Positions 20,992-32,772 of a stretch of DNA of 64,000 nt are shown here, piece after piece. A program made the position numbers and the translations under genes. Position 1 is the stretch's first letter, and each line of letters starts with the position of its first letter. The notes beneath the pieces were generated by a model that saw nothing but the letters and a program-made list of their open reading frames with translations, had not been told where the DNA came from and did no database searches. Source of the stretch: Rhizobium halophilum (GTDB taxonomy: Bacteria > Pseudomonadota > Alphaproteobacteria > Rhizobiales > Rhizobiaceae). The stretch is taken from assembly GCF_021648825.1 (NCBI RefSeq), contig NZ_JAKJHS010000003.1:310001-374000 (forward strand), read 5' to 3'.

Positions 20992-21813
20992 GTGGAGAAC
21001 CGGAAAAACTTCTTTCACCTGCACATGATTTCTGACTCCACTGGCGAGACTCTCATTTCGGCGGGACGTGCCGTATCGGCCCAATTCCGCAGTGCAATGC
21101 CGGTCGAGCACGTGTATCCGCTGATCCGCAACCGCCGGCAGTTGCTAGCGGTGCTCGAGGCCATAGACCACCAGCCTGGAATCGTTCTCTACACGATCGT
21201 AGATCAAGAGCTCGCCGCGCTTGTAGATGTCCGATGCCGGGAAATCGGCACCCCGAGCGTCAACGTTCTTGAACCGGTGCTGACGACTTTCCAAAGCTAT
21301 TTGGGCTTCCCCTCTCGCCGACGTGTGGGCGCGCAGCACGATCTTGATGCCACCTACTTTGCTCGGATGGATGCACTCAACTTCACCATGGACCATGACG
21401 ATGGACAGTTGCCCGAGGATTATGATCGAGCCGATGTGGTACTGGTCGGTATCAGTCGTACCTCGAAGACACCGACCAGCATCTATCTTGCCAACCGTGG
21501 CGTCAAAACAGCAAATCTGCCGATCGTGCTGGGAAATGGCCTTCCTCCTAGTTTGCTCGAAGCGACACGCCCCCTGATCGTAGGTCTTGTTGCCACCACA
21601 GAACGGATCTCACAGGTGCGGGAGAACCGTGACCTAGGCGGTGCCCATGGCTTCGACCAGAACTATTATACGGATCGCGCGAGCATCCAGGAGGAACTGA
21701 AATATGCTCGCAGCCTGTGTGCTAGGCACGGGTGGCCCGTCATCGACGTCACACGTCGATCGATCGAGGAGACTGCAGCCGCCATCGTTGCGCTCCGTGA
21801 GAAGCTGCGTTAA
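20992..21813 (+). CDS. PPDK/PEPS regulatory kinase-phosphorylase (PPSR, DUF299)
   Basis: A 273-residue bifunctional serine/threonine kinase and phosphorylase that switches pyruvate phosphate dikinase or PEP synthase on and off. The family P-loop [18 protein letters not shown] is at about residues 147-164, and [13 protein letters not shown] marks the N-terminus. The start is a GTG at 20992; an ATG at 21028 would drop the conserved FFHLH. This is the gene that flanks oriC opposite hemE in many alphaproteobacteria and heads the PPSR-maf-aroE-coaE-dnaQ run. Confidence 0.95.
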   Translation: MENRKNFFHLHMISDSTGETLISAGRAVSAQFRSAMPVEHVYPLIRNRRQLLAVLEAIDHQPGIVLYTIVDQELAALVDVRCREIGTPSVNVLEPVLTTFQSYLGFPSRRRVGAQHDLDATYFARMDALNFTMDHDDGQLPEDYDRADVVLVGISRTSKTPTSIYLANRGVKTANLPIVLGNGLPPSLLEATRPLIVGLVATTERISQVRENRDLGGAHGFDQNYYTDRASIQEELKYARSLCARHGWPVIDVTRRSIEETAAAIVALREKLR

Positions 21814-21829
21814 TCCGCATTGACCCTCT

Positions 21830-22441
21830 ATGGAGACATTGGTCTTGAAGCCTTTGCTCGTGCTAGCATCGTCCAGTCCTTTCCGCCGCATGCTGATGGA
21901 TAATGCCGGACTAACCTTCGAAACGCGGGCGGCGTCCATTGACGAGCGTGCGATTGAAGCGGCGCTGGCAGATGATGCGACCCCTGATAATGTTGCCATG
22001 GAACTGGCGCGAGCGAAGGCGCTGGATGTCAGTCGCGATCTGCAGGGAGCGCTGGTGCTGGGGTCTGATCAAACGATGTCTCTCGGAGAGCGCGTTTATC
22101 ACAAGCCCAAGGATCTGGATGAGGCTAAACGGCACCTCCTTTCCTTGTCCGAAAATACGCACCGCCTGAACAGCGCGATTGCTCTTGCTCAAGACGATCG
22201 GATTATCTGGGAGCATGTCTCACACGCGGAGCTGACGGTGAGACCGCTCTCCGAGAGTTTCGTTGAGCGATATATCCAGCGCTGTGGCGACAAGCTGTTA
22301 GGGAGTGTGGGCGCCTATCAACTGGAAGGCGAGGGGATCCAGCTCTTTTCGGAAATCCGCGGCGACTACTTCACGATACTGGGCCTTCCGCTTTTGCCGC
22401 TCCTTGGAAAGCTTAGGGAGCTCGGGGCGATTGATGGCTGA
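21830..22441 (+). CDS. maf: Maf-family nucleotide pyrophosphatase
   Basis: A 203-residue housecleaning enzyme that hydrolyses non-canonical or modified nucleoside triphosphates. It begins with the family signature [18 protein letters not shown] and has LVLGSDQTM and the acidic [23 protein letters not shown]. It starts 16 bp after PPSR and its stop overlaps the aroE start region and a parS site. Confidence 0.93.
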   Translation: METLVLKPLLVLASSSPFRRMLMDNAGLTFETRAASIDERAIEAALADDATPDNVAMELARAKALDVSRDLQGALVLGSDQTMSLGERVYHKPKDLDEAKRHLLSLSENTHRLNSAIALAQDDRIIWEHVSHAELTVRPLSESFVERYIQRCGDKLLGSVGAYQLEGEGIQLFSEIRGDYFTILGLPLLPLLGKLRELGAIDG

Positions 22442-23294
22442 TTCACGTGAAACAAATATGGTAAAAGCCTTCGTAACAGGTTGGCCCGTCAAGCACTCAC
22501 GCTCGCCCTTGATCCATGGACACTGGCTGAAGCAGTTTGGTATCGCCGGTGAGTACCGGCGCGAGCCGGTGACCGTTGACGGATTCCCTGCCTTCGTAGC
22601 CAGCCTAAAATCAGGTTCGTCCTCCTATGTAGGCGGCAATGTCACCATTCCGCACAAGGAATTGGCCTTCCACCTCGCGGATGAACCGGATGCGATCGCG
22701 AGCGATCTCGGCGCTGCCAACACGTTGTGGCTGCAGAAGGGTCGCCTGCATGCGACCAACACCGACGTTTATGGGTTCGCCGCCAATCTGGATGAGCAGC
22801 ATGCAGGCTGGGACACAGCAGACCGCGCGGTTGTTCTTGGAGCGGGCGGCGCCAGCCGCGCTGTTATCCGCGCCCTGCGCGACCGCGGCATTCATGAAAT
22901 CAACGTCGTCAACCGGACACCGGCCCGCGCCCAGGAGCTCGCCGATCGTTTCGGGCGGGCCGTTCATGCTCATCCGATAGAAGCTCTTGCGGAAGTCGTG
23001 TCGGGAGCGGGTCTCTTCGTTAATACGACATCTCTGGGTATGGACGGAGGCGAGGTGCCGGAAATCGATTTCTCACGGATGAACTCCGCGGCGCTGGTGA
23101 CCGACATCGTGTATGTCCCACTGAAGACGCCGATTCTTGCGCAGGCGGAGAACCAGGGATTGGCGATTGTGGATGGCCTCGGAATGCTCCTGCACCAGGC
23201 GGTTCCGGGATTTGAAAAATGGTTTGGCAGACGCCCGCTTGTGGATGAGGAACTGAGGAACCTCGTCATTGCCGACATGGATGCGGAGCAATGA
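22434..23294 (+). CDS. aroE: Shikimate dehydrogenase
   Basis: A 286-residue NADP-dependent enzyme of chorismate synthesis. Motifs: [12 protein letters not shown] (shikimate site), NVTIPHKE with the catalytic lysine, NTDVYGF, and [16 protein letters not shown] (nucleotide site). I start it at the ATG at 22434, which gives [13 protein letters not shown] and overlaps the maf stop; an ATG at 22458 is possible. As in rsmG, the peptide SRET here is encoded by a parS sequence. Confidence 0.96.
   Translation: MADSRETNMVKAFVTGWPVKHSRSPLIHGHWLKQFGIAGEYRREPVTVDGFPAFVASLKSGSSSYVGGNVTIPHKELAFHLADEPDAIASDLGAANTLWLQKGRLHATNTDVYGFAANLDEQHAGWDTADRAVVLGAGGASRAVIRALRDRGIHEINVVNRTPARAQELADRFGRAVHAHPIEALAEVVSGAGLFVNTTSLGMDGGEVPEIDFSRMNSAALVTDIVYVPLKTPILAQAENQGLAIVDGLGMLLHQAVPGFEKWFGRRPLVDEELRNLVIADMDAEQ
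22439..22454. promoter_or_regulatory. parS site 3 (maf/aroE junction)
   Basis: TGATTCACGTGAAACA differs from the ParB consensus at one position and contains GATTC. It spans the maf stop codon and the first codons of aroE, 1.5 kb to the right of oriC. Confidence 0.92.
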
Positions 23295-23899
23295 TCGTTG
23301 TCGGGCTCACCGGCTCGATCGGCATGGGCAAGTCGACCACTGCCAAGATGTTCGCGGAAGCGGGTATTGCGGTCAACGATGCAGATGCTGTCGTGCACGA
23401 CCTTTATCAGTCAGATGCCGTAGCTCCGATCGGCAGCGCCTTTCCCGGCAGCGTGATCCAAGGGAAAGTGGACCGACAGGAACTTGCGCGACAGCTGGCC
23501 GTCGATCCCGGTCGCTTCGAGGAGCTGGAAGCCATCGTTCATCCTTTAGTGCGGTCCCGGGATCTCGCGTTTCTGAACGCGCGGCAAGCGGCCGGTGACG
23601 AAATCGTTCTTCTCGATATCCCATTGCTTTTTGAAGCGGGCGGCGAGTCCCGTGTTGATGTGATTGTCGTCGCGACTTGCGATCCACAGATACAGCGCGC
23701 TCGGGTGCTTGCGCGTCCCGGCATGACCGTGGAAAAGTTCGAGTTGATTCTGTCCCGCCAGATCCCTGATCATGTGAAACGCAAGAAAGCCGATTTTTTA
23801 ATCGATACGGGGCAGGGGCTTGAGGCGGCACGGAACCGCGTCCACCAGATCATCGCTGCGCTGCGCGCCGGCAAGAGAAGTGAGAGAACGGATGCGTGA
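23291..23899 (+). CDS. coaE: Dephospho-CoA kinase
   Basis: A 202-residue kinase for the last step of coenzyme A synthesis. The P-loop is [17 protein letters not shown] and the [10 protein letters not shown] motif follows; the [11 protein letters not shown] lid block is also present. ATG overlaps the aroE TGA by three bases, and its own stop lies within the first codons of dnaQ. Confidence 0.96.
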   Translation: MIVVGLTGSIGMGKSTTAKMFAEAGIAVNDADAVVHDLYQSDAVAPIGSAFPGSVIQGKVDRQELARQLAVDPGRFEELEAIVHPLVRSRDLAFLNARQAAGDEIVLLDIPLLFEAGGESRVDVIVVATCDPQIQRARVLARPGMTVEKFELILSRQIPDHVKRKKADFLIDTGQGLEAARNRVHQIIAALRAGKRSERTDA

Positions 23900-24620
23900 A
23901 ATCATCTTTGATACGGAAACCACCGGTCTTGAGTCGAAGCTGGACCGTGTGATTGAAATCGGCGGGATCGAGCTGATCAACAACTTTCCGACCGGACGCA
24001 GCCTTCATCTCTACATCTGCCCAGGGGACCGAAAGGTGCATCCGGATGCACTCTCGGTCCATGGCATCACCGACGAGTTCTTAAGAGACAAGCCATCCTT
24101 TGCCGACGTGGCGGAGCAGATCGTCGAGTTCTTTGATGGCGCGAAATGGATCGCCCACAATGCAAGCTTCGATATTGGTTTCATCAATGCCGAGTTCGAG
24201 CGGGTCGGTTTGCCACCGGTGCCGGCAGAGCATGTGGTGGACACGCTTGCCCTGGCGCGCCGCAAGCATCCGATGGGACCAAATTCCCTTGATGCCCTTT
24301 GCCGCCGTTACGGCATAGACAACGCGCACCGCACCAAGCATGGCGCCTTACTGGACTCGGAGCTGCTTGCGGAAGTTTATATTGAGATGACGGGGGGCCG
24401 GCAGGCCGCGCTTGGCCTCGTCGAAATCGAAACCTCCACAACAGTCATCGAGCTTGATGAGCATGTGGTTGGCTTGTCGCGCCGACCGCGTTCCCTGCCT
24501 AGCCGACTGAGTGAAATCGAGCGGCAGGCGCACGCAGCGTTGGTGGCGCGATTGGGGGAAAAAGCGGTCTGGAACCGTTATCAACAAAAAAGCCCGGACG
24601 TTCGCATCCGGGCTTCCTAA
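23892..24620 (+). CDS. dnaQ: DNA polymerase III epsilon subunit (proofreading exonuclease)
   Basis: A 242-residue 3'-5' exonuclease. Exo I is IIFDTETTGLES, Exo II is WIAHNASFDIGFINAEF, and Exo III epsilon is AHRTKHGALLDSELLAEVYIEM. I chose the ATG at 23892, which overlaps coaE by eight bases. Beyond residue 175 is the short tail that in other species binds the alpha subunit. Its final codons contain the terminator of the convergent secB. Confidence 0.96.
   Translation: MREIIFDTETTGLESKLDRVIEIGGIELINNFPTGRSLHLYICPGDRKVHPDALSVHGITDEFLRDKPSFADVAEQIVEFFDGAKWIAHNASFDIGFINAEFERVGLPPVPAEHVVDTLALARRKHPMGPNSLDALCRRYGIDNAHRTKHGALLDSELLAEVYIEMTGGRQAALGLVEIETSTTVIELDEHVVGLSRRPRSLPSRLSEIERQAHAALVARLGEKAVWNRYQQKSPDVRIRAS
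24583..24614 (-). terminator. Terminator of secB, embedded in the dnaQ 3' end
   Basis: AGCCCGGA and TCCGGGCT form a perfect eight-base-pair stem at 24591-24614. The run of A to its left (24585-24590) reads as a T-tract for leftward transcripts, so it serves secB. The plus side lacks a T-tract. Confidence 0.8.
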
Positions 24621-24640
24621 TCTCGATCGCTGGTGGCCTA

Positions 24641-25120
24641 TCAGCTATTCAGCGTCTGAACCTGCGCCTTCGCCTTTTCCTGCGCCATGCGCTGCGTGAA
24701 CATCTGAGCAAAATCGATTGGATCGATCATCAGCGGCGGGAAGCCACCATTGCGAGTTACGTCGGCAACGATCTGGCGGGCGAACGGGAAAAGTAGCCGA
24801 GGGCATTCGATAAACAGAACCGGCAGCATATGCTCCTGAGGGAAACCCGTGATGCGGAAGACGCCGCCATAGACGAGTTCCGCGGCGAATACGATCTTTT
24901 CGCCTTCCTTGGCTTCAACATTAAGCGAGAGCACGACGTCAAAATCCGTCTCGGAAAGCGGATTAGCATTCACGTTAACATTGATGTTGATGGCGGGAGC
25001 CTTGTCGCGGGCCTGCAGCGAACGGGGTGCGCCCGGGTTTTCGAAGGAAAGATCCTTCGTGTACTGCGCAAGGATGTTGAGCGATGGGCTCGTTGCACCT
25101 TGTGTGTTCTCGTCGGCCAT
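24641..25120 (-). CDS. secB: SecB export chaperone
   Basis: A 159-residue homotetrameric chaperone that keeps precursors unfolded for SecA. It has the family start [18 protein letters not shown], the YGGVFRI strand and the [26 protein letters not shown] block. It is monocistronic and ends at a terminator inside the convergent dnaQ. Length is normal. Confidence 0.97.
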   Translation of the reverse strand: MADENTQGATSPSLNILAQYTKDLSFENPGAPRSLQARDKAPAININVNVNANPLSETDFDVVLSLNVEAKEGEKIVFAAELVYGGVFRITGFPQEHMLPVLFIECPRLLFPFARQIVADVTRNGGFPPLMIDPIDFAQMFTQRMAQEKAKAQVQTLNS

Positions 25121-25203
25121 GCGGTGTCCTCGAAAGAGAGTTTGTTAGGTCGGCGTCTAACATTTCACCTTTGACCTTACAACCCTCGGCGCCAGCATGA
25201 CGT

Positions 25204-25713
25204 CTAGTCGTCCTTCAGGCGCTGATCGTTCCACGGCGAGGAAGGATTGGGTTCCCGCTGAAAGTCCTCGTTCTCGAGCTCGACCACCGGCCCTTTACGA
25301 GCGTTTGGATCAAATCCGGCCTCGTAGGCATAGCTGCGGCTATAGGTCGTAGAGTTGACGACGATGCGACGGCCGACCGCGGACCAGAGCAGGCGGCGAA
25401 CGGCAGGAACAAAGAGGGTAAGGCCGACAGTGTCCGTAATGAAGCCTGGAATGAGAAGCAGGAACGCGGCGACGACGATCATCGCACCATGGACAATCGT
25501 ATCGCCTGGTACACGACCTTCCCGTCCCTCGGATGAAAGCTCTCGTAGCATCTGGAACCCCTGCGCCCTCAGGAGAAGAATTCCGACCAGGCTGGTCAAG
25601 ATGACGAGGCCAAGCGTGCTCCAGATGCCGATCGCCCTGCCGACGAGGACAAAGCCGGCGATCTCGGCCAATGGCATGAGAAGGATAAGAATGAAGATCC
25701 AGCGGGCGCGCAT
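25204..25713 (-). CDS. fxsA: FxsA-family membrane protein
   Basis: A 169-residue protein with three to four hydrophobic segments in its first 120 residues: FILILLMPLAEIAGFVLV, LGLVILTSLVGILLL and AAFLLLIPGFITDTVGLTL. That pattern and the LIPGFITD motif define FxsA, whose E. coli member relieves phage T7 exclusion when over-expressed. The last 45 residues are polar and likely cytoplasmic. It is divergent from the Tim44-like gene and lies next to secB, as in other rhizobia. Confidence 0.9.
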   Translation of the reverse strand: MRARWIFILILLMPLAEIAGFVLVGRAIGIWSTLGLVILTSLVGILLLRAQGFQMLRELSSEGREGRVPGDTIVHGAMIVVAAFLLLIPGFITDTVGLTLFVPAVRRLLWSAVGRRIVVNSTTYSRSYAYEAGFDPNARKGPVVELENEDFQREPNPSSPWNDQRLKDD

Positions 25714-25821
25714 GATGGGTACCTGTGGCGGAAGGTCTCTCGCCTTCGCTATTTGAATGATGTCACGTTGCGGACTATATGAGAATGTACATCAACAAAT
25801 TAAACGGCATTGCGGGCAAAG

Positions 25822-26517
25822 ATGGGATCCAACGACTTCATTACTCTGTTCTTTCTCGTCGCGGCGGTCCTGATCTTCCTGCAATTGCGCAGTGTCTTGG
25901 GCCGTCGGACTGGAAACGAGAAGCAGCCCTTCGACCCCTATAGCGCTCGTGAAGCCGCCAAGGCTCCTGTCTCGGATGATGGGAAGGTGGTGACCCTGCC
26001 GCGCCGGGAGATGACGGATGAGGAGAGGTTTTCCGAAATCGACGGTGTGGCAAAGCCTGGCAGCCAGCTTAATGACGCTTTGCGCCAATTGCTCAAGCTT
26101 GACCCGACCTTTAAGCCAAAGGAATTCCTGAACGGGGCCCGGATGGCCTACGAGATGATCGTCATGGCCTTTGCTGATGGCGATCGAAAGACCCTGAAGA
26201 ACCTTCTTTCCAAGGAAGTTTATGAAGGTTTCGATGCTGCCATCTCAGAGCGCGAAGCGCGGGGCGAGGTCGTGAAGTCGACCTTCGTGGGTATCGACAA
26301 GGCGGACATCACCCACGCCAACGTGAACGGCACCGAAGAACAGGTGACCGTGCGGATTGTCAGCCAGTTGATCTCTGCCACCTTCGACAAGGAAGGCAGC
26401 TTGGTGGAGGGTGACCAGGAGAATGTAGCCGATGTCACCGACATCTGGACCTTTGCTCGCGATGCACGGTCACGGGATCCGAACTGGAAGCTTATAGCTA
26501 CAGAATCTGAGCAATGA
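25822..26517 (+). CDS. Tim44-like domain protein
   Basis: A 231-residue protein with one N-terminal membrane anchor (FITLFFLVAAVLIFLQL, residues 5-21) and a C-terminal Tim44/MRPL45-like domain (FLNGARMAYEMIVMAFADGD through VTDIWTFARDARSRDPNWKLIA). In mitochondria Tim44 tethers the import motor; the bacterial role is not settled. I use the ATG at 25822; a TTG at 25810 is in frame. Its TGA overlaps the mltA ATG by four bases, so the two are made together. Confidence 0.85.
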   Translation: MGSNDFITLFFLVAAVLIFLQLRSVLGRRTGNEKQPFDPYSAREAAKAPVSDDGKVVTLPRREMTDEERFSEIDGVAKPGSQLNDALRQLLKLDPTFKPKEFLNGARMAYEMIVMAFADGDRKTLKNLLSKEVYEGFDAAISEREARGEVVKSTFVGIDKADITHANVNGTEEQVTVRIVSQLISATFDKEGSLVEGDQENVADVTDIWTFARDARSRDPNWKLIATESEQ

Positions 26518-27635
26518 CGGGGGATCGGTCGGGATTCTCGCTCAGCCAGGTGGATTTCCAGCATCTACCAGGTTGGGCAAGTGATGATCCCTCCGATCTC
26601 GTTGCGGGCATGCGCACCTGCCTGCGACACGTCCGCACCGCCAAACCTTACCGTTCTGGAGCCTTGGGCTTAGCCACTGACGATATCCTCGCGGTTTACG
26701 AGTCGGTCGAGAGCCGGAACTTTGTCGACGCCCAGGAAGCCAGGCAGTTCTTCGAGGCGCATTTTCTGCCGTTTCAGATCTGCAAGAATGATGGAAGTCG
26801 GGGTTTCGTCACAGGCTTCTATGAGCCAGAGGTCGACGTCGACGCTCGCAAGTCAGAGGCGTTTCCTTACCCATTCTATCGCCGTCCAAAAGATCTCGTC
26901 GATCTTGACGAGGCGAACAGGCCGTCCACGATGGAGCCGTCTTACGCATTTGGCCGCCTCCGCGACGGCGAGATCGGGCCCTATCCGGACAGAAGGGAAA
27001 TTGATCACGGCTACCTTGAGGGGCGCGGACTTGAGATCGCCTGGGCACGATCAAAAGTTGATGTCTTCTTCGCGCATGTCCAGGGTGCCGCGCGTCTGCG
27101 TTATCCGGATGGGTCTCTGAAGCGCATCACCTATGCCGCCAAGGCTGGCCATCCGTTTTCCGCCGTTGGCAAGTTGCTCATCGATCGTGGAGAGATCGAT
27201 CCCGCGACCGTATCGATGCAATCGATTCGCACTTGGCTAGCGGAGAATCCGGCTAAGGTTGACGAGGTGCTGTGGCACAACCGGTCCTACATCTTCTTTC
27301 GCGAGGCGGAGGTGGCGGAGATGGAGCTTGGACCAATAGCCGCAGCCAAGGTCCCGCTGCTGGCGGGACGCTCCCTGGCCGTGGATCGGCTGATCCACAC
27401 CTTCGGCTTCCCTTTCTTTGTTCATGCGCCGACTTTGACGCATCTGGACGACGGGCGTCCGTTTGCACGCACTCTTCTTGCGCTCGACACCGGCAGCGCC
27501 ATCGTCGGTCCGGCGCGGGGCGACATCTTCACCGGCTCCGGAGCGCGCGCCGGAGATCAGGCGGGCACCATCCGGCATGATGCAGATTTCTACATTCTGA
27601 TCCCCAAAGCCGTTTCTGCGAGGTTCGGCAGATGA
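26514..27635 (+). CDS. mltA: MltA-type lytic murein transglycosylase
   Basis: A 373-residue enzyme that cleaves peptidoglycan with formation of 1,6-anhydro ends. The MltA domain (about residues 85-270) contains GFVTGFYEPEVD and AHVQGAARLRYPDG; the following 3D domain ends in LDTGSAIVGPARGDIFTGSGA and HDADFYILIP, with aspartates matching the catalytic one. I see no obvious signal peptide or lipobox at the N-terminus, so export would need a different start or route. It overlaps its neighbours on both sides by four bases. Confidence 0.92.
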   Translation: MTGDRSGFSLSQVDFQHLPGWASDDPSDLVAGMRTCLRHVRTAKPYRSGALGLATDDILAVYESVESRNFVDAQEARQFFEAHFLPFQICKNDGSRGFVTGFYEPEVDVDARKSEAFPYPFYRRPKDLVDLDEANRPSTMEPSYAFGRLRDGEIGPYPDRREIDHGYLEGRGLEIAWARSKVDVFFAHVQGAARLRYPDGSLKRITYAAKAGHPFSAVGKLLIDRGEIDPATVSMQSIRTWLAENPAKVDEVLWHNRSYIFFREAEVAEMELGPIAAAKVPLLAGRSLAVDRLIHTFGFPFFVHAPTLTHLDDGRPFARTLLALDTGSAIVGPARGDIFTGSGARAGDQAGTIRHDADFYILIPKAVSARFGR

Positions 27636-28198
27636 CGGGCGGGCGTAAACTGAGCTCGGAGGAGCGCATCCTCTGGGGAAAGGTTGCAAAGTCCACCCGG
27701 GCACTCCCGGGGCGGGCGGAGGAAGCGCGTGAGCTGGAAGAGGAGATTGCCGCGATGATGGCGGCGGAAGATGCCGCACTGCAGACGCCGGCATCGTCCG
27801 AGAGAAAAGGCGCATTGGAAGCGCCGGCGCAGGAGAAGCCTCGACGTCCGGCGGGCAGCCACCAGCCTTTGGAGAAGCCCGTCCACCGCAAGCTTGCGAA
27901 AGGCCGGCTGGCAATCGAGGCGCGGCTGGACCTGCACGGCCTGTTTCAGGCGGAGGCGCACGATCTTCTTCTCGATTTTCTCTTTCGTGCCCACGACCGA
28001 GGCCTCCGACACGTTCTGGTCATTACCGGGAAGGGCAGCTCGATGGGCAGTGAAGGGGCGCTTCGCCGCGCCGTGCCGCTCTGGTTCTCCAAGCCCGAGT
28101 TCCGCTTCCTGATCTCTTCCTATGAGTGGGCGGCCCGCCATCACGGCGGCGAGGGCGCTCTCTATGTTCGGCTCAGCCGGCCCCGGAGGCACGGATGA
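27632..28198 (+). CDS. Smr-domain protein
   Basis: A 188-residue protein. The first 95 residues are charged and low in complexity (AREL EEEIAAMM; PAQEKPRRPAGS); the rest is a Smr domain with LDLHGLFQAEA and HVLVITGKGSS...GALRRAVPLW. Smr domains bind or nick nucleic acid and in stand-alone form include ribosome-collision endonucleases. Four-base overlaps with mltA upstream and the XRE gene downstream place it in a coupled operon. Confidence 0.88.
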   Translation: MTGGRKLSSEERILWGKVAKSTRALPGRAEEARELEEEIAAMMAAEDAALQTPASSERKGALEAPAQEKPRRPAGSHQPLEKPVHRKLAKGRLAIEARLDLHGLFQAEAHDLLLDFLFRAHDRGLRHVLVITGKGSSMGSEGALRRAVPLWFSKPEFRFLISSYEWAARHHGGEGALYVRLSRPRRHG

Positions 28199-28560
28199 CG
28201 CCGTTCGGTCAGGCGCTTCGCGAGCTGCGCGATCGCAAAGGCGTGACGCAGCGTGATCTCGCCCATGCAATCGGTGTCTCACCCGCCTATCTTTCTGCCC
28301 TCGAGCATGGCAAGCGGGGAAAGCCAAGCTTCGACCTGCTGCAGCGGATTGCAGGCTATTTCAACATCATCTGGGACGAGGCGGATGAGCTTTTCATGAC
28401 CGCAGAGGCCTCGCATCCACGTGTGGTCCTCGACACGTCGGGCTTGCCCGCAGCCTATACCGCGCTGGCCAACCGGATGGCGCGCCAGATTCGCTCTTTG
28501 TCGCCCGATATGGTACAAACAATAGATGAACTGCTCGATAAAGCGCGTCATCAAGCCTGA
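28195..28560 (+). CDS. XRE-family helix-turn-helix regulator
   Basis: A 121-residue protein with an N-terminal Cro/CI-type DNA-binding domain (FGQALRELRDRKGVTQRDLAHAIGVSPAYLSALEHGKRG, residues 4-42) and a helical C-terminal half of unknown partner. Its start overlaps the smr stop by four bases and it is the last gene of the Tim44-mltA-smr-xre group, 145 bp before gyrB. The regulated gene is not evident. Confidence 0.87.
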   Translation: MTPFGQALRELRDRKGVTQRDLAHAIGVSPAYLSALEHGKRGKPSFDLLQRIAGYFNIIWDEADELFMTAEASHPRVVLDTSGLPAAYTALANRMARQIRSLSPDMVQTIDELLDKARHQA

Positions 28561-28603
28561 GTGGCGGAAAACCCCCTGTTTTCGGGCACCGCAACGAGGC
28601 TAG

Positions 28604-31141
<2,538 letters not shown>

Positions 31142-31146
31142 CCGAC

Positions 31147-31162
31147 GGTTTCACGCGAATCT
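31147..31162. promoter_or_regulatory. Degenerate parS-like sequence after gyrB
   Basis: GGTTTCACGCGAATCT matches the 16-base consensus at 12 positions. Read on the minus strand its core is GATTCGCGTGAAAC, only one base from the core shared by four better sites here. It lies 10 bp left of a good site and faces the other way. It may be a decayed duplicate. Confidence 0.35.
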
Positions 31163-31172
31163 CCGCTAACGA

Positions 31173-31188
31173 TGATTCACGTGAAACG
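31173..31188. promoter_or_regulatory. parS site 4 (downstream of gyrB)
   Basis: TGATTCACGTGAAACG, two mismatches from consensus and core GATTCACGTGAAAC. It sits in the 47-bp gap between the gyrB stop and the end of the convergent nitroreductase gene. Confidence 0.85.
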
Positions 31189-31788
31189 TTATTCTTCGCC
31201 GGAGAACCAGCCCTCGAATGCCACGCCGCCGAGCGGCTTGCGCTGGCTCTGGACCTCGCGCGCCCGAAGATCTTCCGGGAGCGTCTCTTTCGGTGCCATC
31301 CTGCCGATTGCGCACGCCGCCTCCACACGAAACCCCTCCGGTATCTGCAGCACCTCCACAGCCTTCTCCCGATCCATCCCCTCCATCCCGTGCGCATGAT
31401 AGCCAAGCTTCATCGCTTGGGCTGCGATGGAGAACCAGGCGGAGCCGGTATCGAAGGAATGGGTGTAGGCCGGCCTCTTCTCTCCCTCCTTGGAAAGCCT
31501 GTAGGTCCGCGAAACGAAGATGATCAAGGCCGCAGCGTTGCTCGCCCACCTCTGGTTTCCCGGAGAGAGGATATCGAGCAGAACCGGCCAGCTTTCGGTG
31601 CCGCGCAAGGCATAGATGAATCGCCACGGCTGGTTGTTGCCGGAGGAGGGGGCCCAGTGTCCCGCGTCCAGGATGGTCAGCAGCGTCTCCTTATGCATCG
31701 CTTCGCCGGTGAAAGCGCGCGGCGACCATCTGTCGAGAAAAAAGGCATCGATCGGATGCTCGGAATGACGGTTGTTGCTGTCGGTCAT
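31189..31788 (-). CDS. Nitroreductase-family flavoprotein
   Basis: A 199-residue FMN-dependent oxidoreductase. Family motifs: DRWSPRAFTGEAM, LDAGHWAPSSGNNQPWRFI (FMN contacts) and GSAWFSIAAQAMKLGYHAHGM. The start at 31788 is preceded by AGCAGGAACC; the longer frame to 32016 has no homologous look. The substrate is not predictable from sequence. It is convergent with gyrB. Confidence 0.9.
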   Translation of the reverse strand: MTDSNNRHSEHPIDAFFLDRWSPRAFTGEAMHKETLLTILDAGHWAPSSGNNQPWRFIYALRGTESWPVLLDILSPGNQRWASNAAALIIFVSRTYRLSKEGEKRPAYTHSFDTGSAWFSIAAQAMKLGYHAHGMEGMDREKAVEVLQIPEGFRVEAACAIGRMAPKETLPEDLRAREVQSQRKPLGGVAFEGWFSGEE

Positions 31789-31929
31789 TAGGTTCCTGCT
31801 CCACGAATTGAAGGTCCGGCGTAAGATAGGATGCACGGGCGAACGTCGCCATGCCCGCTGTACCGAAGGGGATGACAAGGCACCTGCTATCCGGCATAAG
31901 GCGGTTGTCAGACAAGTGGAGGCATAGTC

Positions 31930-32772
31930 GTGAAACTCATGCGTGTTGGCCAGCCGGGCCAGGAAAAGCCGGCAATTCTCGATGCGGACGGTAAGGTGAG
32001 GGACCTTTCCCAGCATGTCGCGGACATCGGCGGTGCGGCCATCTCGCCGGAAGGCCTAGCTAAGATCGCGGCTCTTGATCCGAAGAGCCTGCCTGAAATT
32101 TCCGTGGACCGTATCGGCGCCTGCGTCGCAGGCACGGGCAAGTTCATCTGCATCGGCCTCAACTTCTCCGACCACGCCGCCGAAACCGGCGCGACCGTGC
32201 CGCCAGAGCCCGTGATCTTCATGAAAGCGACGTCCGCCATCTGCGGGCCCAACGACGATGTCATCATCCCGCGCGGTTCCGAGAAGACCGACTGGGAGGT
32301 CGAACTCGGCGTGGTGATTGGCAAGACCGCCAAGTACGTCTCCGAAGCCGAAGCGATGGATTACGTCGCTGGCTACTGCGTGTCCCACGACGTCTCCGAG
32401 CGCGGCTTCCAGACGGAACGCGCCGGTCAGTGGACCAAGGGCAAATCCTGCGACACCTTTGGTCCGATCGGCCCCTGGCTCGTGACCAAGGATGAAGTCG
32501 CGGACCCGCAGAACCTCGGCATGTGGCTGAAGGTCAACGGAGAAACCATGCAGGACGGTTCGTCCAAGACCATGGTCTATGGCGTTGCCTTCGTCGTCTC
32601 CTATCTCAGCCAGTTCATGTCGCTGCAGCCGGGCGACGTCATCTCCACCGGCACCCCGCCGGGCGTCGGCATGGGCATGAAGCCGCCGCGTTATCTCAAG
32701 GCGGGCGACGTGGTCGAACTCGGCATCGAGGGCCTGGGAGAGCAGCGCCAGACCTTCGTGGCAGACCGTTAA
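31930..32772 (+). CDS. Fumarylacetoacetate hydrolase (FAH) family protein
   Basis: A 280-residue metal-dependent hydrolase or decarboxylase. The metal site is built by EVELGVVIG, with CIGLNFSDHA upstream and DVISTGTPPGVGMGMKPPRYL as the family C-terminal block. It resembles the ureidoglycolate lyase / 2,4-diketo-3-deoxyfuconate hydrolase subgroup, but the substrate cannot be fixed. The start is a GTG at 31930; an ATG at 31939 would remove three residues. It lies 201 bp before phaZ on the same strand. Confidence 0.9.
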   Translation: MKLMRVGQPGQEKPAILDADGKVRDLSQHVADIGGAAISPEGLAKIAALDPKSLPEISVDRIGACVAGTGKFICIGLNFSDHAAETGATVPPEPVIFMKATSAICGPNDDVIIPRGSEKTDWEVELGVVIGKTAKYVSEAEAMDYVAGYCVSHDVSERGFQTERAGQWTKGKSCDTFGPIGPWLVTKDEVADPQNLGMWLKVNGETMQDGSSKTMVYGVAFVVSYLSQFMSLQPGDVISTGTPPGVGMGMKPPRYLKAGDVVELGIEGLGEQRQTFVADR

